Source: an uncultured Oscillospiraceae bacterium
GTDB lineage: Bacteria; Bacillota; Clostridia; Oscillospirales; Oscillospiraceae
DNA: 26,526 bases
Direction: 5' to 3'
NCBI GenBank assembly: GCA_934630985.1
Contig: CAKTXO010000010.1
Span: forward strand, 1-26,526
The notes under the pieces were generated by a model. The model was not told where the DNA came from. It worked only from the letters and a program-made list of their open reading frames with translations, and ran no database searches. The position numbers and the translations under genes were made by a program. Positions 17,606-26,201 of the stretch are shown in pieces (position 1 is the stretch's first letter; each line of letters starts with the position of its first letter).

Positions 17606-18967
17606 ATGTCCAAGCCCGCGGCACTTCACTGGGAGCTGGCAGCTCCCATTTTGTCTCTGGCTCTGCCCACCATGCTGGAGCAGTTCCTGGCAACGGCAGT
17701 TCAGTATATCGATACGGCTATGGTAGGCACTCTGGGTACCCACGCCACTGCCGCGGTGGGAGCCACCACCACCGTCAACTGGCTCATCAACGGCACGGTC
17801 TCCGCTATCGGCGTAGGCTTCCTGTCCTATATTTCCAAGGCCTGCGGAGCGGGAGACCGGGACAGAGCCAAGCGCGCGGCGGCTCAGGCGGTGCTGGTTA
17901 CTTTGATCGTAGGCATTGGTTTTACGGTGCTGGCTCTGGCGCTGAGTACCCGGGTGCCGGTTTGGATGCGGGCTGACCCTTCCATTCAGGAGTTGGCCAG
18001 CCAGTATTTTTTTGTGATGTATACCCCCATGCTGGCCCGGTCGGCCATACTGCTTTTCGGAAATCTGTTCCGGGCGGTGGGGGACAGCAAGACCCCCATG
18101 CGGGTGGGGCTGATGGTGAACCTTATCAACGTTGGGGGAAATCTGCTGCTGATTTATCCCACCCGGGTCTGGCACGGCCTGACCCTTTACGGCGCGGGCT
18201 GGGGGGTCATCGGCGCGGCGGCAGCCAGCGCGGCGGCCTATTTTGTCGGCGGCATCGTCATAACGGTTGCCCTTTGGCGGCATCCCCGGATTTCTCCCAG
18301 GGGCTTTTCCCTGAAGCCGGAGAGCGCCATTCTGAGGCCTTGTCTGAAGGTGGCACTGCCCAACGCTTTGCAGCGCTTTGCCACGTCTCTTGGCTATGTG
18401 GCCTTTGCGGCCATGGTCAATTCCCTTGGGGAGACAGCCACTGCCGCCCATACCATCGCCAACACCGTGGAATCCGCCTTCTATGTACCGGGCTACGGAA
18501 TGCAGATGGCGGCGGCTACCCTGGCGGGCAATGCCCTGGGCGCGGGGAAATACAAAAAAATCAACCACCTGGCGGGAATGCTTCTGACCCTGGAAGTTGC
18601 CATGATGGTGGTATCCGGGGGACTTCTGTTCCTGTTCGCTCCCAATATGATGGGGCTGTTTTCTGCCGATGCCGCGGTCATCGCCTTGGGAGCGGTGGTT
18701 TTGCGGATGGTTGCGGTGTCTGAACCCTTCTACGGTGTGTCGATTATTTTGGAGGGCATGATGCAGGGCATGGGTCAGACCATGCTGCCCTTTGTCATCG
18801 GGGTCACGGGTATGTGGGGCGTGCGGATTGTGGGAACCTTCCTTTGCACCCAGATTTTCGGCATGGGGCTGGTTTCCGCCTGGGCCTGCATGATCGCCCA
18901 CAATCTGCTGATTTTCGTCCTGCTCACGGTCTGCTACCGGACTGGCAGGTGGAAACCGAAAAAATAA
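17606..18967 (+). CDS. MATE-family multidrug/metabolite efflux protein
   Basis: The 453-residue protein has the length and twelve-helix pattern of MATE antiporters, which use a sodium or proton gradient to export drugs or metabolites. The first helix holds LPTMLEQFLATAVQYIDTAMVG. The pattern is repeated in the second half from about residue 245 (VALPNALQRFATSLGYVAFAAMVNSLG), as expected for the two pseudo-symmetric six-helix bundles. The segment GNLFRAVGDSKTPM is strongly conserved in the family. The substrate is unknown. A GAGG site precedes the ATG, and it has its own promoter, divergent from the radical SAM gene. Confidence 0.93.
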   Translation: MSKPAALHWELAAPILSLALPTMLEQFLATAVQYIDTAMVGTLGTHATAAVGATTTVNWLINGTVSAIGVGFLSYISKACGAGDRDRAKRAAAQAVLVTLIVGIGFTVLALALSTRVPVWMRADPSIQELASQYFFVMYTPMLARSAILLFGNLFRAVGDSKTPMRVGLMVNLINVGGNLLLIYPTRVWHGLTLYGAGWGVIGAAAASAAAYFVGGIVITVALWRHPRISPRGFSLKPESAILRPCLKVALPNALQRFATSLGYVAFAAMVNSLGETATAAHTIANTVESAFYVPGYGMQMAAATLAGNALGAGKYKKINHLAGMLLTLEVAMMVVSGGLLFLFAPNMMGLFSADAAVIALGAVVLRMVAVSEPFYGVSIILEGMMQGMGQTMLPFVIGVTGMWGVRIVGTFLCTQIFGMGLVSAWACMIAHNLLIFVLLTVCYRTGRWKPKK

Positions 18968-18980
18968 TCCGAAAAAGCCC

Positions 18981-19009
18981 TTGCTTTTTGGAAAACTCTA
19001 TGATAGAAT
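18981..19009 (+). promoter_or_regulatory. Promoter of rplS
   Basis: TTGCTT (18981-18986), 17 bases, TAGAAT (19004-19009) with extended TGA. The transcript would have a 5' leader of about 75 bases. Confidence 0.72.
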
Positions 19010-19015
19010 AAATCG

Positions 19016-19089
19016 GTCTGAAATCAAGGTGAGTCCTCTGCCGCGTATTTGACGGCATGAACGCCTAATCTTTTTAGGAGGACAAAGAT
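19016..19089 (+). promoter_or_regulatory. rplS mRNA leader, possible L19 autoregulatory element
   Basis: The leader contains a small hairpin GCCG/CGGC near 19042-19056 and a strong AGGAGG site. Firmicutes often carry an L19 leader structure at this position; I can see only limited pairing, so this is a positional suggestion. Confidence 0.3.
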
Positions 19090-19431
19090 ATGGATTTGGT
19101 TAAGGCTCTGAACAGCCAGTACATGAAGGAGGAGCTGCCTGAGGCTAAGGTCGGCGACACCGTTCGTGTGCATGTGCGCATCAAGGAAGGCGCCCGTGAG
19201 CGTATCCAGGTGTTTGAAGGCACCGTCATCGCCCGGAAGAACGGCGGCATCGGCGAGACCATCACCGTTCGCCGGATCTCTTACGGCGTAGGCTGTGAGA
19301 AGGTCTTCCCCCTGCATTCTCCCAACGTGGCTATGATCGAGACTGTCCGCACCGGTAAGGTTCGCCGCGCGAAGCTGTACTACCTGCGTGGCCGCGCCGG
19401 CAAGGCTGCCAAGGTCAAGGAGAAGGTTTAA
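19090..19431 (+). CDS. rplS: 50S ribosomal protein L19
   Basis: L19 sits at the 30S-50S interface of the large subunit. The 113-residue length is standard and the hallmark segments are intact: [54 protein letters not shown], and [26 protein letters not shown] precedes the ATG. A terminator follows, then lepB with its own promoter, so rplS may be transcribed both alone and with the downstream genes. It shows the codon bias of a highly expressed gene. Confidence 0.98.
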   Translation: MDLVKALNSQYMKEELPEAKVGDTVRVHVRIKEGARERIQVFEGTVIARKNGGIGETITVRRISYGVGCEKVFPLHSPNVAMIETVRTGKVRRAKLYYLRGRAGKAAKVKEKV

Positions 19432-19447
19432 TCCGAAACTGGATAAG

Positions 19448-19473
19448 AAAAGAGGGCGCTGCCCTCTTTTTTT
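19448..19473 (+). terminator. Terminator after rplS
   Basis: AGAGGGC (19451-19457) and GCCCTCT (19461-19467) around GCT, preceded by AAAA and followed by TTTTTT. It separates rplS from the lepB promoter. Confidence 0.9.
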
Positions 19474-19474
19474 A

Positions 19475-19503
19475 TTGGCTTTTTCCGGGAATTGTGGTAT
19501 AGT
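19475..19503 (+). promoter_or_regulatory. Promoter of the lepB-rbgA-rnhB operon
   Basis: TTGGCT (19475-19480), 17 bases, TATAGT (19498-19503) with extended TG. It starts just after the rplS terminator. Confidence 0.72.
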
Positions 19504-19540
19504 AACCCTGATTGTTCCAATCGGGAAAGGAGGAAATCCC

Positions 19541-20137
19541 ATGGCATCCAAAAAGAAAGCCGAGGAGCGCACGGGAAAGCAATCCCTGGTGCTGTATGTC
19601 CATGATCTTGTGTATATGCTCTCGGCAATTATGCTGGTGTTTCTTATCTTTTTCCGGGTGATCGTGGTGACCCAGAATTCCATGTACGATACTCTCTGGG
19701 ACGGAGATTATCTGCTGCTGGTCAGCGAGGCCTTCTGCGGGGAACCGAAGCCGGGGGACATCGTGGTCATCAGCAAGCAAGGCTTTGAAAACGGAAAGCC
19801 CATCGTCAAGCGGGTCATCGCCACGGAAGGCCAGCAGGTGGATATTGACTTTGAGGAGGGCCTTGTCTATGTGGACGGGGAGCCCCTGGAGGAGCCCTAT
19901 CTCAAGCAGCTGACCACCAATGACGAGGGAACGGTGTTTCCCCTGACGGTGGCGGAGGGCTGTATTTTTGTGCTGGGGGACAACCGAGCGGTGTCTCTGG
20001 ACAGCCGCAGCCCTCAGATTGGCCAGATCGACCGGCGAGAGGTACTGGGCAAGGCGGTGTTTCTGCTGCTTCCGGGCACCCACCATGGGGAGCACCCCCA
20101 GGATTTCAGCCGAATCGGGAGAATTGATACAAAATAA
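19541..20137 (+). CDS. lepB: Signal peptidase I
   Basis: This membrane serine protease removes signal peptides from secreted proteins. The 198-residue protein has a short basic N-terminus, one membrane anchor (about residues 24-43: YMLSAIMLVFLIFFRVIVV), the nucleophile Ser47 in TQNSMYDTL, and the general base Lys90 in VKRVIA. The late GDNRAVSLDSR segment is the usual box E. AGGAGG upstream of 19541 decides the start; an earlier in-frame start at 19388 would run through the rplS end and the terminator. It is followed after 14 bases by rbgA. Confidence 0.95.
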   Translation: MASKKKAEERTGKQSLVLYVHDLVYMLSAIMLVFLIFFRVIVVTQNSMYDTLWDGDYLLLVSEAFCGEPKPGDIVVISKQGFENGKPIVKRVIATEGQQVDIDFEEGLVYVDGEPLEEPYLKQLTTNDEGTVFPLTVAEGCIFVLGDNRAVSLDSRSPQIGQIDRREVLGKAVFLLLPGTHHGEHPQDFSRIGRIDTK

Positions 20138-20151
20138 TTGGAGTTTAAGAT

Positions 20152-21027
20152 ATGAATGAAACGGATGCAAAACTGAATATTCAGTGGTATCCCGGTCACA
20201 TGACCAAGACCCGGCGGCAGATCGAGGCCGACCTGAAGCTGGTGGACGCGGTGTGTGAGATCGTGGATGCCCGGATTCCCATGTCCAGCCGGAACCCGGA
20301 TATCGATGCCATCTGCGGCGGCAAGCCCCGGATTCTGGTGCTGAACCGGATGGACTTAGCCGATCCGGAGGCTACGAAAAAGTGGGCAGCCTTCTTCCGG
20401 GAGCAGGGGATGAGCGTCATTGCCACGGACTGTAAAAGCCGCCGGGGCATTTCCGACTTCACCCCGGCTGCCCGCCGGGCCTGCGCGGAAAAGCTGGAAC
20501 GGGACGCCAAGCGAGGCATGAACCGTCCTCTGCGGGTCATGGTGGTGGGCATTCCCAACGTGGGAAAATCCACCCTCATCAACCAGATTTCCGGCAGGAA
20601 GGGTGCCAAGGCGGAGAACCGCCCCGGCGTTACCCGGGGCAAGCAGTGGGTCACCGTGGACGCGGGACTTCAGCTGCTGGACACTCCGGGCATTCTCTGG
20701 CCGAAATTCGAGGATCCCAGAGTGGGCATGATGCTGGCCTATACCGGGGCGGTGAAGGAAAACGTTATCGACCTGGAAGAGCTGGCCTGTTTCTTAATGA
20801 CCCTGCTTCACAAGCACTACCCCAAGGCGCTCCTTGACCGCTATCAGGTGGAAGCGCCGGAGGATACCCCCGGCTGGGAGCTTTTGGAGCAGGCAGGCCG
20901 GAAGCGGGGGTACCTGGTCTCCGGCGGCGAAGTGAACCTGGAACGGATGGCGCGGGTGCTGCTGGACGAATTCCGGGGAGGCAAGCTTGGAAAATTCACT
21001 TTGGAAATGCCGGAGGATCAACTATGA
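20152..21027 (+). CDS. rbgA: Ribosome biogenesis GTPase RbgA (YlqF)
   Basis: RbgA is a circularly permuted GTPase needed for late assembly of the 50S subunit. The permuted order is visible: the G4 motif NRMD (residues 65-68) comes before G1 GIPNVGKST (133-141) and G3 DTPG (177-180). The N-terminal WYPGHMTKTRR segment is typical of the family, and a C-terminal helical RNA-binding part completes the 291 residues. GGAG precedes the ATG. Its stop overlaps the rnhB start by ATGA. The rplS-lepB-rbgA-rnhB order is conserved in many Firmicutes. Confidence 0.96.
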   Translation: MNETDAKLNIQWYPGHMTKTRRQIEADLKLVDAVCEIVDARIPMSSRNPDIDAICGGKPRILVLNRMDLADPEATKKWAAFFREQGMSVIATDCKSRRGISDFTPAARRACAEKLERDAKRGMNRPLRVMVVGIPNVGKSTLINQISGRKGAKAENRPGVTRGKQWVTVDAGLQLLDTPGILWPKFEDPRVGMMLAYTGAVKENVIDLEELACFLMTLLHKHYPKALLDRYQVEAPEDTPGWELLEQAGRKRGYLVSGGEVNLERMARVLLDEFRGGKLGKFTLEMPEDQL

Positions 21028-21629
21028 GCGAAATTACCATGTGGGAAATTGAGGATGCCCAGGACTGTGAAATCATCTGCGGCGTGGACGAAGCGGGCCG
21101 GGGGCCTCTGGCCGGGCCGGTATGCGCCGCGGCGGTGATTCTGCCAAAGCACTTGCAGATTCCGGGACTGACGGACAGCAAAAAGCTTTCGGATAAAAAA
21201 CGCCGGGAGCTGTTTCCGCTGATTCAGGAGCAGGCCATTGCCTACGGCATCGGCTTAGCTTCCGAGACGGAAATTGACGAAATCAACATTTTGCAGGCTA
21301 CATTTCTGGCCATGAGTCGGGCACTGGCTCAGCTTTCTGTAAAGCCGGACTTAGCCCTCATCGACGGCAACCGGGAGACGGACTTTGGTATTCCGGTGAA
21401 AACCGTGGTCAAGGGGGACAGCCTCAGCGCCAACATTGCCGCGGCCTCCGTTCTCGCCAAAGTCACCCGGGACGATCTCATGCTGGAGCTGGCAAAAACC
21501 TATCCCCAGTATGGCTTTGACATTCACAAGGGTTACGGCACCCAGGCGCATTATGGGGCTCTGCGCCAGTTCGGCCCCTGTCCCATCCACCGGAAGTCCT
21601 TCCTGAAGAAATTCTATGGGGAGAAATAA
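21024..21629 (+). CDS. rnhB: Ribonuclease HII
   Basis: RNase HII cuts RNA in RNA-DNA hybrids and at single ribonucleotides in DNA. The 201-residue protein contains the DEAGRGPLAGPV motif (Asp22, Glu23), the LIDGNRE segment with the third acidic residue, KGDSLSANIAAASVLAKVTRD, and the C-terminal YPQYGFDIHKGYGT. All catalytic residues are present. The ATG overlaps the rbgA stop, and the 3' end overlaps yraN by 14 bases. Confidence 0.97.
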   Translation: MSEITMWEIEDAQDCEIICGVDEAGRGPLAGPVCAAAVILPKHLQIPGLTDSKKLSDKKRRELFPLIQEQAIAYGIGLASETEIDEINILQATFLAMSRALAQLSVKPDLALIDGNRETDFGIPVKTVVKGDSLSANIAAASVLAKVTRDDLMLELAKTYPQYGFDIHKGYGTQAHYGALRQFGPCPIHRKSFLKKFYGEK

Positions 21630-21981
21630 TCTGACCGGTGCCTGGGGAGAAGCCCTGGCGGCGGAGTATCTGCGCAAAAAGCGCTATGACATTCTGGCCT
21701 CCGGCTATCGCTGCCGGTTCGGGGAAATCGATCTGATCGTAAAAAATCGGAAATATCTGGTGTTTGTGGAGGTAAAGCTGCGAAAATCGGCAGAATTTGC
21801 CAAGGCTCGGGAATTTGTGGATGCTAAGAAGCAGGAGCGGATCCGTACCACCGCATCCTTGTACTTAGCCCAGAACCCCACGAACCTACCCTGTCGGTTC
21901 GATGTCATCGAAATTTACGCCCCGGAAGGGATGGAAACCCCACACCCGGAAATCAACCATTTGGAGGATGCCTTTCAATGA
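21616..21981 (+). CDS. yraN: YraN/UPF0102 family nuclease-like protein
   Basis: This 121-residue protein belongs to the UPF0102 (YraN) family, which has a restriction-endonuclease-like fold and is commonly next to rnhB. Visible motifs are GAWGEALAAEYLRKKRYDIL, the FGEIDLI core with acidic residues, and FVEVKLRKS (the E-x-K catalytic-type motif). Its cellular role is not established. It overlaps rnhB by 14 bases and the next gene by 4 bases (ATGA), so it is part of the same translationally coupled operon. Confidence 0.93.
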   Translation: MGRNNLTGAWGEALAAEYLRKKRYDILASGYRCRFGEIDLIVKNRKYLVFVEVKLRKSAEFAKAREFVDAKKQERIRTTASLYLAQNPTNLPCRFDVIEIYAPEGMETPHPEINHLEDAFQ

Positions 21982-22925
21982 ACGTGCCTGTTTTTGACTT
22001 TCACTGCGATTCCGCCTTCAAGCTGCTGGGGGAGGATTTGAATCAGGCGGGAAGCCTGCGGAAAAACGCTTACCACATCGATTTAGAGCGGGCAGGACGG
22101 CTTCCCGGCTACGCCCAGTGCTTTGCCTGCTTCACCACCTCCGACAGGGAAGTGGTGGGGGATTTGTCTCCCATCGTGCTCTTCGAGCGGGAGCTTGCCA
22201 CCATCCAGCGGGAGGTGGACAGAAACAGCGACCTTATTTCCATTGCCTATACCCCGGCGGAAATCGAGGAAAACCGACAAAACGGAAAAATGTCCGCCAT
22301 TCTGACTTTGGAGGGCACCGCGGGCATCGACTACAATCCGGAGCTGCTGGAAGACCTGCACACCATCGGTTTCCGGATCACCAGCCTGGGCTGGAACGAA
22401 AAGAACCCCCTTACCGGCTCCAACGTTACCGGCGGCGGCCTGACCGACCTGGGCAGGGACTATGTCCGGCAGGCTCAGAGTCTGGGCATGGGCGTGGACG
22501 TGAGCCACATCAGCGACGAGGGCTTCTGGGATATTATGGATATCACCCGGAAACCCATTATCGCCACCCATTCCAACAGCCGGGCGGTCTGCGGCCATAA
22601 GCGGAATCTGACCGACGATATGTTCCGTGCCATCTGCGAAACCGGCGGTGTGGCGGGCTACAACTTCTGCCGGGATTTTACGGGAGAAAATGCCGATCTG
22701 GACACCGTCTGCGACCATATTTTCCATTTTCTGGAGCTGGATCCGGCAGGCGAGCACATTGCCCTGGGCGGCGACCTGGACGGGGTGGAGCATACTCCCG
22801 ACGGCTTCGAGGGCGTCCAGAGCTACCCGGCTCTTGCCGACCGGCTGAAGGAGCGAGGACTGACGCAGACCCTGATTTGGAAGCTTTTTTGGAGCAATGG
22901 CCTGAGAGTGCTGGGAAATTTTTGA
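21978..22925 (+). CDS. Membrane dipeptidase (peptidase family M19)
   Basis: This is a renal-dipeptidase-type zinc enzyme that hydrolyses dipeptides. The 315-residue protein has the metal-binding HxD motif at its very start (FDFHCDS, His9 and Asp11), the bridging glutamate in LTLEGTAG (near residue 113), and histidines in IIATHSNSRAV and CGHKRNLTDD. GGDLDGVEHTP near the end is also family-typical. No signal peptide is present, so the enzyme is cytoplasmic despite the family name. It overlaps yraN by ATGA and closes the operon. Confidence 0.93.
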   Translation: MNVPVFDFHCDSAFKLLGEDLNQAGSLRKNAYHIDLERAGRLPGYAQCFACFTTSDREVVGDLSPIVLFERELATIQREVDRNSDLISIAYTPAEIEENRQNGKMSAILTLEGTAGIDYNPELLEDLHTIGFRITSLGWNEKNPLTGSNVTGGGLTDLGRDYVRQAQSLGMGVDVSHISDEGFWDIMDITRKPIIATHSNSRAVCGHKRNLTDDMFRAICETGGVAGYNFCRDFTGENADLDTVCDHIFHFLELDPAGEHIALGGDLDGVEHTPDGFEGVQSYPALADRLKERGLTQTLIWKLFWSNGLRVLGNF

Positions 22926-22999
22926 GGAAAAATCGGCTTTTTTCCGGGAAGCATCCGGTAATCGAAGGAAAACCGTCGGAACTGTTCATATTTTATTGA

Positions 23000-23028
23000 T
23001 AGACATCCCCAAGCGGCTGTGGTAGAAT
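23000..23028 (+). promoter_or_regulatory. Promoter of the threonine-synthase-like gene
   Basis: TAGACA (23000-23005), 17 bases, TAGAAT (23023-23028) with an upstream TGTGG. It starts 33 bases before the start codon. Confidence 0.6.
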
Positions 23029-23060
23029 GAGCCAAGTAGCTTTTGGGGGAGGGGCTTCCG

Positions 23061-24071
23061 ATGCTGTACATGACCACACGCAATGACCGGGAGGTGTTTA
23101 CGGCTCAGCAGGTGCTGCAAAGGGCAACCGGCCCGGAGGGCGGACTTTTTCTGCCCTATCGGCAGCCGAATATATCCCCGGAGACCTTCCGGGCTTTGGC
23201 AAAAAAGCCCTTCGCCGGACGGATTGCCTGGATGCTGAACCACCTGTTTGAAAGTAAGTGCAGCCTGTGGGACGTGGAGTTTGCCGCGGGCCGCAGCCCT
23301 GTCCGGATGGAGAGCCTGGGCTCCCGGATATACCTGGCGCAGACCTGGTACAATCCCGGCTGGTCTTATGATGCCATGGCCGTGTCTTTGTCCCGGCTGC
23401 TGGGACGGGAGGAGCCTGCGGGGTGGGTAAGCATTGCGCTGCGATGCGCCGTCCTCCTGGGAATTTGCACGGAGCTGTACAATCTTGGTGTAACGAATCC
23501 GGATATTTCTGTGGTTTCCGGTGACTTTTCCGCCCCAATCAGTGCGGTTTATGCCCGGCAATGGGGTGCGCCGATTGGCGAAATTCTGTGCTGCTGCAAT
23601 GAAAACAACGAAATTTGGAACCTGCTCAGTCACGGTCAGCTCCGCACCGACGGGGTGAGCATCCCCACGATTCTCCCCTCGGCGGACGTGGTCGTCCCCT
23701 CGGAATTGGAGCGTCTCATTTATGAAGCCGGCGGCTGTGAGGAAGTGGAACGGTATCTGGATGTCTGCCGTCGGGGAGCCGCCTACGCACCCGGCGATGA
23801 GGTTCTGACAAAGCTTCGCCGTGGGATGGCCGTCAGTGTGGTCAGCTCGGAGCGGATTTTACAGACCGTTTCCGGGGTTTATCGAACCTGCGGCCATATT
23901 CTTGACCCTGCCGGAGCCCTGGCCTATGCCGGGCTTATGGATTATCGGGCGAAAACCGGCAGACTGGGCTGCGCGGTGATTCTCTCGGACAGCAGTCCCA
24001 GGCACAGCCTGGAGATAACGGCGAAAGCCCTGGGAATGACCCCGGAAGAGCTGGAAAACCGTACTTTTTGA
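23061..24071 (+). CDS. Threonine-synthase-like protein lacking the PLP lysine
   Basis: The 336-residue protein resembles threonine synthase at its N-terminus (MLYMTTRNDREVFTAQQVLQ, then EGGLFLP). It also resembles it in the middle, where SGDFSAPISAVYARQWGAPIGEI matches the family's TGNFGD-type region, followed by a NENNEIWNLL stretch. The family's pyridoxal-phosphate lysine motif (HGPTxAFKD) corresponds to NPGWSYDAMAV, with no lysine; there is none between residues 66 and 190. The TSGDTG phosphate-binding loop is also not visible, and the protein is about 150 residues short. It is probably not a threonine synthase. The ATG at 23061 follows GGGGGAGGGG; a TTG at 23043 would add six residues made from that site. 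Confidence 0.75.
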   Translation: MLYMTTRNDREVFTAQQVLQRATGPEGGLFLPYRQPNISPETFRALAKKPFAGRIAWMLNHLFESKCSLWDVEFAAGRSPVRMESLGSRIYLAQTWYNPGWSYDAMAVSLSRLLGREEPAGWVSIALRCAVLLGICTELYNLGVTNPDISVVSGDFSAPISAVYARQWGAPIGEILCCCNENNEIWNLLSHGQLRTDGVSIPTILPSADVVVPSELERLIYEAGGCEEVERYLDVCRRGAAYAPGDEVLTKLRRGMAVSVVSSERILQTVSGVYRTCGHILDPAGALAYAGLMDYRAKTGRLGCAVILSDSSPRHSLEITAKALGMTPEELENRTF

Positions 24072-24085
24072 TGGGAGGTGCGCCT

Positions 24086-24775
24086 TTGGCGTTATACGCA
24101 ATCGGAGATTTACACTTATGCCTGGGCGCGCCCAAGCCCATGGACGTATTCGGCGGCGCCTGGGTGGGCTATATGGATAAGCTGAAAGAGGGCATGAAGG
24201 TAATTCGTCCCGAAGACACCACGGTGCTTCTGGGGGATTTGAGCTGGGCGCTGGACTTGGAAGGAGCCAAGCTGGACTTCGCCTGGATGAACGAAATTCC
24301 AGGCAGGAAGATCATTGTGAAGGGAAACCACGACTATTGGTGGAGCACCGGGGCAAAATTCCGGAAATTCTGCCAGGAAAACGGCTTTTCCGACTTGGAA
24401 CTGCTGAACAACAACGCCTACGAATATGGTGATTATGCCATCTGCGGCACCCGGGGCTGGTTTTTCGAGGAGGACAGAAGCGGTCAGCACGACGAGAAGG
24501 TCTTTCGCCGGGAGCTGATGCGGCTGGAAGCCTCCCTGAAAGCGGCAGGGGAGAAGCCGAAAATCGTCTTTTTACACTACCCGCCCCGGTACAAGGGCTA
24601 TGAATGCGCGGAAATTCTGGAACTGCTTGCAAAATATGAGGTGCGCCGGTGCTTTTACGGTCATCTGCACGGCGGAAGCCACAGGCTTGCCATGGAGGGG
24701 CAGTGGGACGGGGTGGAGTTTCGTCTGGTTTCGGCGGATTATCTGGGATTCCATCCATATCCCGTAATTTTGTAA
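24086..24775 (+). CDS. Calcineurin-like metallophosphoesterase
   Basis: The 229-residue protein has the full metallophosphoesterase motif set: GDLHL (DxH), LLGDLSWALD (GDxxxxxD), GNHDYWW (GNHD), FLHYPPR and the terminal GHLHGG (GHxH). It belongs to the group of stand-alone bacterial phosphohydrolases (COG1768 type) of unknown substrate. Start choice is uncertain: TTG at 24086 has GGGAGG 7 bases upstream and gives MALYAIGDLHL. ATG at 24071 or TTG at 24068 overlap the preceding stop but would place the ribosome site inside the gene. It is coupled closely to the threonine-synthase-like gene. Confidence 0.9.
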   Translation: MALYAIGDLHLCLGAPKPMDVFGGAWVGYMDKLKEGMKVIRPEDTTVLLGDLSWALDLEGAKLDFAWMNEIPGRKIIVKGNHDYWWSTGAKFRKFCQENGFSDLELLNNNAYEYGDYAICGTRGWFFEEDRSGQHDEKVFRRELMRLEASLKAAGEKPKIVFLHYPPRYKGYECAEILELLAKYEVRRCFYGHLHGGSHRLAMEGQWDGVEFRLVSADYLGFHPYPVIL

Positions 24776-24795
24776 AAGAAATTTCTGAAAAACTA

Positions 24796-24824
24796 TGGAC
24801 AAAAGCCGTATATTTTGATAGAAT
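24796..24824 (+). promoter_or_regulatory. Promoter of tig
   Basis: TGGACA (24796-24801), 17 bases, TAGAAT (24819-24824) with an extended TG. The leader to the tig start is about 60 bases. Confidence 0.68.
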
Positions 24825-24891
24825 GGTTCGGCTATGAAATTATATATAGAATGGTATCGCCCTGCGAACCAATTTAGGAGGACAACAACCA

Positions 24892-26196
24892 ATGAACGTA
24901 AAGAACATTGAAAGAAACGGCAACGAGGCCACCATCGTGGTGGAAATCGACAAGGATCTGATGGAGACCGGCATCAACAAGGCTTATCTGAAGGCCCGCA
25001 AGCAGATTCTGGTTCCCGGCTTCCGGAAGGGCAAGGCTCCCCGGAAGATGATCGAGGCTCTGTACGGCGCTCACGTTTTCTACGAAGACGGCCTGGAGGA
25101 GGTTTTTCCCGAGGTTTATGACTTTGCCGTTGCCAAGCAGGAGGGCTTCAAGGCCATCGGCCGTCCCAGCCTGACCGATATGAAGATCGAGGACGACGGC
25201 TCCGTCACCCTGACCCTGACCACCGAGGTTTATCCCGAGGTCACCCTGGGTCAGTACAAGGGTCTTGAGGTAGAGAAGACCGAGGCTGCCGTCACCGACG
25301 AGCAGGTTCAGGCCGAGCTGGATCGGATGGCGCAGAACGTTGCCTCCACCGAGACCGTTGACCGGGCCGCTCAGATGGGCGACACCGCCAACATCGACTT
25401 CGAGGGCTTCGACAACGGCGTGCCCTTCGAGGGCGGCAAGGGCGAGAACTTCGACCTGAAGCTGGGCTCCGGCCAGTTCGTCCCCGGCTTTGAGGAGCAG
25501 GTGGTGGGCATGACTGCCGGCGAGGAGAAGGACATCGACATCACCTTCCCCGAGGACTACCACAAGGAGCTGGCCGGCAAGGCTGTTGTGTTCCACGTCA
25601 AGCTGAACAAGGTCACCGTGACCATGGTTCCTGAGATGGACGATGAGTTTGCCAAGGACGTTTCCGAGTTTGACACCCTGGACGCTCTGAAGGCCGACGT
25701 CCGTGCCAAGGCTCTGGAGCAGGCTCAGAAGCAGGCAGATTCCGCCTTCGAGAATGCCTGCGTGGAGAAGGCTGCCGAGAACACCACCGTGGATATGCCC
25801 AAGGCTCTGGTGGAGAACGAGCTGGATGTTCAGATGGAGCGCTTCGGCTATCAGCTGCAGATGAGCGGCTACTCCATGGAGCAGTACGCCAAGATGATGG
25901 GCGGCGATGTGAACACCATGCGCAATGCCTTCCGTCCTGCCGCCGAGAAGCAGGCCAAGATCTCCGTCACCCTGGAGGCGATTGCCAAGGCCGAGGGTCT
26001 GGCCGCCACCGAGGAGGAAATCGAGGAGGAAGTCAAGTCTCTGGCCAAGCAGTACGAGCTGGAAGAGGCTAAGGTCAAGGAGATGGTTCCCGCCGAGGAG
26101 CTCACCGGCAGCCTGGTCACCCGGAAGGCCATCAAGCTGATCGTGGACTCTGCCGTAGCCGTGGCTCCCAAGGCTGAGGAGAAGACCGAGGGCTGA
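24892..26196 (+). CDS. tig: Trigger factor
   Basis: Trigger factor is the ribosome-bound chaperone and peptidyl-prolyl isomerase that meets nascent chains at the exit tunnel. The 434-residue protein has the ribosome-docking signature PGFRKGKAPRKMIE (near residues 42-55), an FKBP-type isomerase domain (about 160-245: GDTANIDFEGF, FVPGFEEQVVGM), and a helical C-terminal domain with the acidic EEEIEEEV region. AGGAGG precedes the ATG. In Firmicutes it is usually followed by clpP or clpX, which would lie beyond this window. Codon bias is that of a highly expressed gene. Confidence 0.98.
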   Translation: MNVKNIERNGNEATIVVEIDKDLMETGINKAYLKARKQILVPGFRKGKAPRKMIEALYGAHVFYEDGLEEVFPEVYDFAVAKQEGFKAIGRPSLTDMKIEDDGSVTLTLTTEVYPEVTLGQYKGLEVEKTEAAVTDEQVQAELDRMAQNVASTETVDRAAQMGDTANIDFEGFDNGVPFEGGKGENFDLKLGSGQFVPGFEEQVVGMTAGEEKDIDITFPEDYHKELAGKAVVFHVKLNKVTVTMVPEMDDEFAKDVSEFDTLDALKADVRAKALEQAQKQADSAFENACVEKAAENTTVDMPKALVENELDVQMERFGYQLQMSGYSMEQYAKMMGGDVNTMRNAFRPAAEKQAKISVTLEAIAKAEGLAATEEEIEEEVKSLAKQYELEEAKVKEMVPAEELTGSLVTRKAIKLIVDSAVAVAPKAEEKTEG

Positions 26197-26201
26197 TTCA
26201 A

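Noticed and set aside
16643..18901. A 752-codon minus-strand frame running through the MATE gene into the radical SAM gene
   Set aside because: Only the last 279 residues are a real protein; the upstream part is antisense to MATE, is Gly/His/Gln-rich, and is separated by a convincing start and ribosome site at 17482.
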